Below are positions 34,545 through 44,728 of a DNA stretch of 64,000 nucleotides, one piece after another. The notes beneath the pieces are model-generated. The model was not told the DNA's origin, made no database searches, and worked only from the letters and a program-made list of their open reading frames with translations. Source of the stretch: Marthasterias glacialis (taxonomy: Eukaryota > Echinodermata > Asteroidea > Forcipulatida > Asteriidae); the NCBI GenBank assembly GCA_911728455.2, contig OU452231.1, forward strand, positions 8,214,963 through 8,278,962. Reading direction: 5' to 3'. Both the position numbers and the translations under genes were made by a program. Each line of letters begins with the position of its first letter. Position 1 is the first letter of the stretch.

Positions 34545-36050
34545 TTGATGTCTGAAGCTATAACATACAAATGTACCGTCTTTAAAATATGTTTTTTTGA
34601 ATAACCTCTCGCTGGTTTATTGCTCCATGCTCTCACCAACCCAGAAACACGGTCCTAAACGACTCCTCACGGTAAACATTGACTTTATTTGCCTTTTGGT
34701 TTAATTATTTTCCCATGGTTGATCCCACTGTTCAAATGTTCAATGGGGCTTTCTATCGCATGCTTGCATGGCAACTTGGATGTCCACCGTCACCAATAAT
34801 CATGAGATAAGACTTTCCCTCTCGAAATAAATTGTATATGCATTGGATCTTGGATTAAACAGCAAGACCATGCTTTAAGTTAAAGGGGCACATGAAATGA
34901 TTTATTTAATGCAATTCTTGTAAGTGCACCTTTTATGTCCCATTTAACATTATTTTCCATTTTCATTTTGCCATTTTCAAGGGTATTTTGGTGCCTTTTC
35001 GGTTGTTATGCTAATGCAAATTTCCGTATCCAGGAGCGAACAAATGTGATGTCATATCAGGCAGAAACCTCAATGTTGCGATTATTTTATGCACAAAAAG
35101 TTGACAGAATTTAGTATATATTATTTCACTGTCAAACTTTTTTTTTATTTACTGATTTATTATTGTGTCGGTTCATGGCAGTAAGCCAATGAGCAAACTT
35201 TTATCACAAAATGCTTTCGATAAGCAAATATTTGGGTTCACATTTGTATGAATTTCAACAGATAAAGCAACAGTGTGTCCCTGAAATGACATCACAGCAA
35301 CAGCGCCCTCTGTTGTCCGGAAAAGCATGGACAATTTAAAATGTCTAAAGAAGTGCACTTTTCAATAAGATTAACCAAAAAGGGATGTCAATTAGTTTTC
35401 ATACACTTATGATGAGTAGCAAAAAAAATTAAAAAAAAACAAAAACGTGTTCCTAAGAAATGTTCATCAAGAAATGCCTTAATCAAAACAAGCATTTTTA
35501 ATTAATTAACTTACACAATCCCTGTTATTAAAGAACATAAACCGTTCAGTTATTTTCACTAGAATCAAAAACAGGATCATGTAATTTGATGACTTTTCCC
35601 ACATGTTATGTATTTGTTATAAACTGAGATTATTGAACTATGATTGAACTGACGATATGAGCATGACGTCATTTGAGTAGGGCGCCCTCGTCACAGGAGA
35701 GTTGCTCATTGGACCATCCTGTGCGCCTCGCTTAAACAGATGTTAGTTTTCTCACATTTACCTCTAAGATAGCGGCGTGATGACCCCAATGCATTAGGGT
35801 CTGATGAATTCACTCTTTCAAAACCCCATGCTCTGTGCAAAACTCAATGATGAAATAATTAAACATTACAACTTGCACGAGGAGTCGCACTAAAACCTAA
35901 ATCATTGTTATGCCATTTTCAGAAGAGCATCTTTTTCAAATGATTTTCACAATGACGTTATTCTTTTGAAATGGATGTCTACAATCTATTTTAATTAGCG
36001 ATAACCACAGTCTTAAAAGAAAAAAGAACCTCATGTTTGTATCTACACAG
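34545..36050. other. Probable leader intron or intergenic DNA of gene C
   Basis: AT-rich sequence without recognisable exons or clear repeats. It ends in the acceptor TCTACACAG. Confidence 0.4.
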
Positions 36051-36070
36051 GTTACTAAATCATTAGCAAG

Positions 36071-39000
36071 ATGGAGATGTTCCAGATGTTGGTGATCTGT
36101 GTGGTGTTAGTTGCCAGTGTACACGCAGGGCAAATGAAGAGTGCGTTCGTCAAGAACAACGGTATGCTTAATAATAGTTTGTTCCACTGTTTAGGGTTTT
36201 TTTTTTTTCCTTTTTTTTGTTATTCATTTATGAATTTTATTTATACGTTTTTAATATATTTATTTATTTGTAATATCTCAGTGCATGTCTGCTGCAGTAA
36301 CATTGTATTTTATGTGTGTTCCCGTTCATTATGGAACTTTTAAATATTAAAAAATATTAACCTAAAAAAACAACGTTCAGAATGGCAGAATAGTTTCTTT
36401 CCTACCTTTCACCTCTGTGATCCCAGACACCTGCGTGGATTCGAGTAAATATTTTTTTTTTTAAAGTAACACTATAATCAATATCTTGAAGGGTTTCAGC
36501 TCACAATGGTAAGAAGAAAAAATGTTCACAGGTTTACATATACCTTAAATATGGTACAAAGATAATGATGGTATTACATTTTTCCTGAAATGTTTCTGCC
36601 TGACGGCTTTCGTTTTTAAATAATAAATGAAATAAGATCAAAATTAGTTTTCGTCTCAGTGAGACGAAAACTCTGCCTTTAAGAATGCGTAACAAAAATG
36701 CTGGATAAATTTTTACCGTTTTCTCGCAAATAAAACAACGAAATGAGCTGACATTTTTCACTGGTTGGTTTTATCACAAAATATCTAAATTATGTGCAAG
36801 ATATGGAAGCATTTAATGACACTTTTCCAATGTCGAGCTGGGGCTTTAAAGTCTACCTTTGTAATTTTATTTGAAAACAACAAATCGTTTTCTATTCGTC
36901 AATTAGATACTTGTGACAAATACACCAGTACGTCGGAGTATGAAAGGTGTGGAGAAGTAGACAAGAATGGCAAAGAACTCTGCTACCTGAGCAAAATGAA
37001 CCACGTCAAGTGCGACAGCGTGAAAGACTGTCCCAACTTTGCCGATGAGAAGGGATGCAAACAACAACATGAAGGTGAGTCAAATTGTTTTGAAATCTCA
37101 ACGCTCCAAATCCTTCAAAATCCATTCCCTCATAGATTGCCTGCATGGTTTGATACTGTTTCTATGAATGTTATCAGTCGGCGTGATTGAAATGGCACAA
37201 GGAGAAACAACATTTCGAGACATGTTTTCCAATATGGCCCGAGTGATTAGTATTGTGACGGTTTATTTTTTTTATTTTATTTTTTTTATTATTATTTTTA
37301 AGACTGAATCATCAATATACTCATCATGAGTTCAGTTATTCCTTTATCTTACGGCGATATATTTTGCCCGAGAAATTGACCTGTTAGGATAGAAGTCGTG
37401 TGTATGTTGGTAGCGTGTTGCTGCTGTGTGGTCGATATATAGAGCATCGAATTCTGAAGTTCTGATAGCTGAGTTATCAGAGTGTGGGTTCGAATCCCGG
37501 CCGTCACACTTGTGTCCTTGAACGAGACACTTAACTATAACTGCATCTCATCACCCAATGGGTACCTGTGGGGTAGAGTTGTGGATGATTCTTTGGGCCA
37601 ATTTGCCTGCCAGTGTTGCCATACTCTAAAGGAATAGTCCTTTATCATGGTGCGGCCATCTTGATTTTCTCCCATTCAAATCAATGTAACAAAACCGAGG
37701 CTGGAAGGAGAAATAGTCTGGTTCCTTTTTGTACAATGTACAGCATTCATTACTATTATTGGATACAAGGAACATGACCAAGATGGTGACAGGATGAAAA
37801 AGGTCTATTGAGATGTTTTTTGGAATGTTCAGGAGGTTCCTGAAAGTATATGCACGCAACTTGGCACGGTCTATGTATTGTACTGATTTTCATCTCCCCA
37901 AAACGGACTCCCACTACTTTCCTAATTCCAGCCTCAGTTTGGGAACATGAATTTGAATTGGAGAGTGTCAGGATGGGCTGCATCTTTATAGTGAACATGT
38001 TCATTTTTAACTACACTTTTTATTTTTTTGTTATTTTTCAAATTTACAGCTTAAAATTATCTTTTTAGTCCAAAAATTGATAAAAAAACAAGAATTTATT
38101 GCAACAAATTTTTCGTTTACTGTTTTCTCCCCAAAACTGTCAAAACCATGCTCCAGATTTTACAAACAAATCTCATTTTGCAAGGCTAACAGTTTCAATA
38201 TGAATAAATTCCAGTTATTTGTTTGCAATTTAATGCACATTTTCATTCATTTTGTTTTGGTCATACAATCACCGAAAACATTTCACTTAAAAAACGCTTT
38301 AATTGAATATTTTATTTCTGTTTTCTATTTAATGACCACAATAATTTGGGTTTGAAGAACAAGGGATAAAAAAAATCTATCCCTTCCTCTTTGCCGGCCA
38401 GGTTTGAGGAACAAAGGATAGAAAAATCTATCCCCTCCTCTTCGACGGCTGGGTTTGAGGAACAAGGGATAGAAAATTCTATCCCCTCCTCTTCGCTGGT
38501 CAGATTTGAGGAACAAGGGATACAAAATTCTATCCCCTCCTTAAATAGTGAAATTGTTAGCACTCGCTCTACAAACAAACCTGTCGGGACAACCATTTTT
38601 TTTCAAAATTTCCCAAAAATGAAATATGCATTGTCATTAAAATGTGTGCATATTTTCTTTTCGTATATTATGATGCAGTAGTATTCTGGAGTAAAAAATG
38701 TGTCACATTTTGTAGCTCAGAAAAGGTATTAAATGAAAAGCATGTAAAAAATATTGTTAAAGGTGCACCAATTTCTTAATTTATTTTTGCAGCAACATTT
38801 TATGAAGAAAAACAGCATGATTTTAACACTTTGAAAACAACTTCAAGAAATGTTGCTATAGATTACAAAAAGCGAGTGAAAATGAAAAACTGTAGTTAAA
38901 TATGATCGTGTTAGTGGTCTTTATTTAAATCAGTAGCTGTTGATACATGAGGCACGTCACGTTAGCATAACAAATAGATGTACAAAATTAGACTTGTTTT

Positions 39001-39283
39001 ATGTCTCCGGATGTAGACAATGAATCCACTCTCTCATTGTATAATCCTTTCTAATTGGTTGTTTGTTTGTTTGTTTGTTTGTTTGTCTGTTTTTGCACCA
39101 GAATACTGCCAGACGGGTTTCGACGAGAAGAAGAACTTGACGGCGTTTTTCTGTGCTCCATTTAGCACGGAAGAGGGTTTTCCGGCGAATGATCGAATGT
39201 GTATTGCCACGATACAGTTATGCGACAACGTCACTGATTGTCCACAAGGGGACGATGAAGACCCTGCAAACTGCCCTGAATAA
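36071..39283 (+). CDS. Gene C: divergent two-LDLa secreted protein
   Basis: Coding exons 36071-36161, 36907-37074 and 39102-39283 (146 aa) join in phase 1, with donors GTATGC and GTGAGT and an acceptor at 36050 just upstream. Residues 1 to about 19 form a signal peptide (FQMLVICVVLVASVHA). Domain 1 (C33-C81) has CDSVKDCPNFADE, with SDE changed to ADE. Domain 2 (C89-C144) has CDNVTDCPQGDDED and no classical SDE. It lacks the extra cysteine pair of A and B, so each domain has the plain six cysteines. Two N-glycosylation sequons (NLT at 98, NVT at 129) are absent from A and B. Exon phases and the 182-nt last coding segment show common descent, but the sequence has drifted far. Calcium binding may be weakened. 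Ligand and role are unknown. AATAAA at 40437 is the likely polyadenylation signal. Confidence 0.83.
36490..36851. mobile_element. MITE-like element, AGCTCAACATTGGTAA ends (copy 1)
   Basis: About 350 bp with inverted ends near CAGCTCACAATGGTAAGAAG and CCAATGTCGAGCTGGGGCTT. It carries an internal palindrome TTTTCGTCTCAGTGAGACGAAAA. It matches 46397-46746 in reverse complement. It ends only about 55 bases before the second coding exon of gene C. Confidence 0.8.
37405..37600 (+). mobile_element. tRNA-derived SINE, family 1 (copy 2)
   Basis: Contains B-box GGGTTCGAATCCCGG followed by CACACTTGTGTCCTTGAACG and AGACACTTAACTATAACTGC, matching the body of the 18410-18740 element. Lies in intron 2 of gene C. 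Confidence 0.7.
38350..38545. repeat. 51-bp minisatellite, each unit a hairpin
   Basis: Four copies of a 51-bp unit: TTTGAGGAACAAGGGATAGA, then AAATTCTATCCCCTCCTCTT and CGCTGG-type spacers. GGGATAGA pairs with TCTATCCC in each unit. Because 51 is a multiple of three, frames stay open across it on both strands. It sits in intron 2 of gene C and is not coding. Confidence 0.92.
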
Positions 39284-40436
39284 TATTAAAGACGATTACC
39301 ACTGCTGTCACATTAATCCTAGCGTTACTAAGTGATCGCCATTAGATTGAGATTAATATAAAGCGCAAACCAGCGGGGGTCCAGGCGCACCGTCTTAACA
39401 CCAATATTTACTTCTGCATTTTAAAACAGTAACTTTACTTTAGGGAAATCTTCTTCTCACACAATCAATCACGACCCTTTTTTTTAATCGATCACAGCGC
39501 CTATTGTGTAAGCTATGGGACTTTTGTTGGTGGTGTTTTGTAGTACAACATGGTTGATGCGACGTCATTATTAATTTTTAATGAACAACATTTTGCGAAT
39601 TTCCAGCACTGATGTAGAAAATTAGATGAATATAAACCTCATCTTTTTTTTTTACTCTGTGGTAAAGAGTTCTTTTTATAATCGTAATGGAGTGATATAG
39701 GACTGCATAATATCGGTCCCTATGTATGTCTAGCACTGAAAGACCGCACATACAAAACTCACTTGTCTAAAAAAAATAATAACCACACCGAATATCGGTA
39801 CAGCTCCAGATACCACGTAATTCACCTACATCAAAAAGACAGTTCAGTTTCACTTTTGGTTCTAACTTAGAACCTAGAATATTGAATATTTATACATTTT
39901 TAACGCTGTATAGAATGTTAGTCTTTTTCTGAATATTCACCAAGAAGAAAAAAAATGATAACCGTTATTAATTATTATCATTAACGATGGACATAGCTAA
40001 TTAAAAATATCCCGTATTATATTGATACATATATAATTCTCTAAAACCATCCTCAACTGGACTACAAGTAGATCAAAGCTACAAAGAGCCAGATTATTGA
40101 TCCTTATACATAGGCTACTTGTCACATGATCGTCTTAGGAAGATGTTATATAGCTTTTTGTATAAATGTATAGGTTCAATTCTTTGTATGTTTTCCTTCT
40201 TTTCTTTTTTTTCTTACAGTGTGAAAGAAAATTTAGTTGTACTTATTTCTATTAAGTTTTCTTTATATACTTCAATAATCTGTGAAGTCTCAAATCAATC
40301 TGTGCGCTGAGTCGATCCATATAACTCATTTCTCGAGTTCCAAAAGGAATCGTTAATAGCAACTACATTTGAAAAGGTTAGACAATCTGTCGTATTTTAC
40401 AAATTGTATGTTACAACTTTCTTGTCTCATGTAGTG

Positions 40437-40442
40437 AATAAA
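40437..40442 (+). terminator. Probable polyadenylation signal, gene C
   Basis: AATAAA about 1.15 kb after the gene C stop. This is a long 3' UTR, so an earlier variant signal is possible. Confidence 0.3.
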
Positions 40443-40808
40443 TCATCGCCTTTTTCTTCTTTTTATAGTTCTGGTGTTCATTTTATAGTCTTTCTTTGTC
40501 TGTTTTGCAAGTTTTACTTTAACGTACCCAGTTCATGCATTTTTAATTGAACGAACGAGTGAACAAATAGATTATAAAATACAACATGTATCATAATATT
40601 GTTTATTTCTCCTAATTTCTGTCATTCTCAGAGGGCCTTGTTGCTCAGTTTGCTCTTCCGGATTTTCAGAAGGCTTAATTAAACAATCTCATAATAGAGC
40701 AATTAATGTAAACATTCTTTGGCCTAACTCGTTCAAAATTCACAATTATCAATCTCTTTTTTGTGACACTGTTAAACTTACTTGCGCATGCATGTACAAA
40801 TAAATAGA

Positions 40809-41140
40809 CCTTTCCCATGAAATGTGTGTACTGTTTGGCAAAATGAGGGAACATTGTGCCTTTTTGTGTGGGGCTAATGGTGGCGTGACGCACACGCGTT
40901 CGTGTGTCTGCCTGCTGCTGGTGCACAACTCTATGGAATAGACTGTGTAAGTCTCCGCGCGTATTCGAACATAAGGGTCCGTTAAAGTGCGTGATGTTGT
41001 TTCCTTTACATGTTACAGCAATGTGTGTGGGACCAAAATGGTCCCCAAAATATTCGAATACGCGCGAGACTTACACAGTCTATCTGCCAACCAAATGTCT
41101 GTACGCATGCCTAATTAGCATATTTCATGGGAGAGGCTAA
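40809..41140. mobile_element. Inverted-repeat element interrupted by a MITE
   Basis: Ends CCTTTCCCATGAAAT and ATTTCATGGGAGAGG are complementary. The interior (GGCAAAATGAGGGAACATTG, then TGGTGGCGTGACGCA and GTGCACAACTCTATGG) matches 47763-47940. Unlike that copy, this one carries a 140-bp insertion at 40941-41080. Confidence 0.8.
40939..41082. mobile_element. Nested TA-flanked MITE
   Basis: TA-GACTGTGTAAGTCT opens and AGACTTACACAGTC-TA closes the element. Terminal inverted repeats are about 28 bp including CGCGCGTATTCGAA. It is inserted within 40809-41140, and the related copy at 47763-47940 lacks it, which shows the empty site. TA flanks indicate a Tc1/mariner-type mobiliser. Confidence 0.85.
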
Positions 41141-41529
41141 TTAAAAGCGTCACGCGTATGCAAATAATAAAATACATTGAAAAGCAGAAAAACCCTGCTA
41201 GGGTGGAAACGTGGGGCCATTAACAATAATGTTTGCATCTATACAATGTGTCCTTTTGGATGGTAAGCAGTTTGAAAGTCTTATTTTATTTTCTCAAATA
41301 AATATGTAAAAATAAATAAATAAATGAAAAAAAATACTACTACTACTACTAATAAACACTGAAACGAGTTTAACGTGTACAACAAAGTTAATGTAGGTGG
41401 ACATGCACAAAATACACTGTCTATTATGTACACTGTACATGTAATTGCATATTGGTTTGGTTATTTTTCCCCCAGAACACTTTTCAAGCAACGGCGCAGC
41501 TAAGAATTTTAAGGGGGAGGGTAGCAGGG

Positions 41530-41735
41530 CCGGGAAAAGTTTCCATATCCGACTGCCACTTTCAAAGGGATTTCTTATTTTTTAATTGATGTTGGCTTTA
41601 ATTTCCCTTTTTTAAATATTCCTCTCCAGGTATTGGTAGCTAAAACGCTAATTATTGAACTTTTAAAAGGAAAAACCAAGCGGACATTTCAGCGCGCGGC
41701 CGGAACTTTCGCGCATTCATGCCCAAAGGTCTGGG
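41530..41735. repeat. Dispersed repeat, inverted partner of 33872-34080
   Basis: Reverse-complement match to 33872-34080 (CCATATCCGACTGCCACTTT ... GCGCATTCATGCCCAAAGG). Confidence 0.75.
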
Positions 41736-41739
41736 GCCT

Positions 41740-44640
41740 TTTTGATGTATGTGAATCTGTATTCATTATTGCGTGATGCAGGCAGGGAGCACAACAAATG
41801 TAGTGACATACTAAAGAAGTGATACTTATGAGCAATTTTACCAAGATTTGTTGGCTGATCACAGGCAACAAAAAAGGGAACATACAAAAAGAGACATTAT
41901 TTAATCAGAAAGTTTGAAAAACTTGATAAAGCACTTCTTTTCCAGATGGCAAAGATGATCCAGGTGAAAAAGATTATCATTAAAAAATCCCCCCCCCAAA
42001 AAAAAAAAATAATAATAATAATAATATAGAAATCAGAAATAGAAATCACGAATTATGAGCCGTGGGAAGGGGTCACTGGCAGAACGAAAAAGAGGGTAAG
42101 ACTAGAGAGCGGGCGCCGGGGGAGGGCGGTCGTATATTTTTTTAAAACTCTTGTTGATATACACCGCGGCAGCTGCTGTCACATTTGAAACGAAGATTGT
42201 TTACACAGGAGTTTTTGGGGGGTCCTTGCTCTGCGACCATGAAAACGTTTTCAACCCTTTAGAATTGTTCAAACTTCCTGTTCCTAGCTGGATACATTCA
42301 TCAACCCTTCTAGATAGGTAAGGGTCAAAGTTTGCTTAAATTCCATGGATATAAAGTGGCAGCCGGGTACGGCATTTTAGCCCAGGGGCCCATGTTTTTA
42401 AATGCACTGCGTGTATCTGGATTTGTTTTCGTAGGGGTTCGAGGAGACGTGGGCCCCCACGCCGTTGCTTTCTTGGAGGTGAACAATGTTTTATTCACAG
42501 TTGATCGAAGATACAGTGTCAAAAGGGTACCTTTAGAGGGCGCCCTTTGGGGAAGGTTTCACTGCACTAAACTGTGGTGAGAAAAACATGAGTCCAAGCC
42601 TCATTGAATAATCTGAAAAAAGTCCCTAAAATTCTTTTGTAATTCAATTTTTTATTTGAAGGACAGTGATTGAACAATGGTCCAATATTGTGCCCTGAAG
42701 TTGTAAACATTCAACAAGGGCTCAATTTCATAGGGCTGCATGCTTTAAGCACATAAAGTAGCTAAGCACAACAAAAGTATTCTTACCAGAATAAGGTTAG
42801 CAGCCAAAATGTTTAATTATGTGTATTAAGATATGTTTTTGGAAAAATAAAATTAGCTGTTGCAAACTGCTTTCCAACCACAAGGACCTGCTGTAGGCCT
42901 ATAAAATAATGCAATTTTTTTTTTAATGATCTCACGTTTCGACCCTAGCAGTCTTTCTCTTTCTCGTTTTAGCCAATAGAGAAAGACTCTGCTAGGGTCG
43001 AAACGCGAGGCCATTAACAAGTTTTTTGAAGATATGTTTTTGTTTTGTTTTGTCATTTTGCTTTGTATTTGTATTTTCTATTCCCGGTCGTTTTTTGGTT
43101 TTTTTTGGTTTTTTTTTCTTTTTCTGACATGTCCTAAATACGCTTCCGTTTCAGCAGTTATTGAAAGCCCCGTAACATTTTTGCCAACTTGACATACAAA
43201 AAGTTGTACAGTGAATAATGGTCGTGTACGGTGATTGACTGAAATTCTAAATTTATTCACTTCAACCGGGGTTGAACGTAGAACGAACGGACACGAACGT
43301 ACACGGTCGGGTACCCGACCGACGGCCCTTGTACATTATACGTTCGTGCTTATGTCATGGTGGCTCATAGTTTGTGTGTTGTTTTGGTGAATGGTTGATA
43401 CTTCACAGGCATTGAAAATCTACACATCTCAACACTTCCTTAATTTATAACATGTCACAGGTAACGTGAACATTTTAGCCTTACTTTGTTTATTGGAACT
43501 TGGAAGACATAAATATAAATAATAATGTTTTCTTTGCCATTGATGTGTTACATACAGCCCAGGTTTGACTCCTCCGTTACACTAAAGTAACGTTACACAG
43601 AATTTACACCAGTACACAGTGCAATGGAGGCTGCGTCCTATAAAATAACAAGCAAGTCAGACTCAAGGGCTATTCATTACTGACATTGAGTGTTACAAAA
43701 TATCTATATCATGTAATGTTCATGTCATTAATTCAAATTAGTCATTGGATTGCAAACACTGCTCTTCTGAGCTGACTCAGTATTTTGCCAATTGTCAGCC
43801 ATCACTGTTTTTAAATAATTCTTTCAGTCACATTACTTTCAGTCATGTCAGTGTGTTACTTTTACCGCACGTGTTGTTAAGTCGGGTTTATTATTTAGTC
43901 AGTTATTGATTGGATAATAATCGTCCAACACTGAAGGACGCCTCAAGGAGTTACAAGCACAGAGGAAAATGTGATCTTTCTTTTGTGTGCTGTGAACGTG
44001 ATATCATGAAATAATGTCTGCAATTGATTCTACATAGTCACGGAAACCAGTGATCTCAACCACAGCAAAGTCGCTTCTGTTCCTGATAATGATACCAATA
44101 ACCAATCATTGATAAACAAAAGTTTTCCATTGAAAATTGAACTAGAAGTTGTTATAATATAGAACTCTTTACACTGATTCTTACCAAGATTGCCATGGAT
44201 GATAAAAGTTTCCCCAGCCTTGATCAGAATCAGAGTGATTTGAAGCTCGGGATGTTAAAATGACCAGGGATGATCGCTAGAAATAGAAGTGAACTCTGTT
44301 AAATTAAAGCTTATTGTAATTTGTAAACTACATATACAGCTAAGACAACAATAGTTGCAATGATTGTAACCCTCCTCTATGTCTATGATGGACCCCGAGC
44401 CAAGGACCGTTAGGGGAGGAGGGTTTATGATCATCTCAAGTAGTAGTCAACTGATACATGGAGGTAGATTACCGCCATGGTTGGTACAACATGGAGGTTC
44501 CTTCTTGCATAGCAATAAACAAATGATATAATCTGAGTATGCCAAGTAAACTGCTGAACATAAGCTTAAGTTTTTATCAGTTACTTTCTACGTTTGTGTC
44601 ATTGTAGATTCATTGGTAATTTGAGTAAATAATTACCTAT
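41740..44640. other. Intergenic, repeats only
   Basis: Holds an A-rich run with (AAT)n at 41997-42026, a partial GGCTCAATTTCATAG-type MITE at 42718-42808, and the fold-back at 42930-43012. Paired CATGGAGGT blocks lie near 44457-44505. No gene was recognised. Confidence 0.5.
42930..43012. repeat. Inverted repeat CGTTTCGACCCTAGCAG
   Basis: TCACGTTTCGACCCTAGCAG and CTGCTAGGGTCGAAACGCGA are complementary arms about 25-29 bp long, including AGTCTTTCTCT. A fragment, CTGCTAGGGTGGAAACG, recurs near 41195. Confidence 0.8.
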
Positions 44641-44728
44641 ATTTCCCAACGGACCCTGTGATGGTTGTCATCAGATCTACATAAACGACAGTCCGCTGTA
44701 CAAGCGAGTGTAGCCAACTGCCATCAAA

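Noticed and set aside
37480..37510. tRNA gene suggested by GGGTTCGAATCCCGG
   Set aside because: No acceptor stem or anticodon arm can be folded. The same B-box and body recur in other copies, so it is a SINE.
38312..38681. Repetitive proteins on both strands at 38.4 kb
   Set aside because: The 51-bp repeat length is divisible by three, so all frames stay open. The locus is inside gene C intron 2.
42332..42580. 82-codon + strand frame in the 42-kb region
   Set aside because: Opposite-strand frame overlaps it. No family features and no neighbouring exons.
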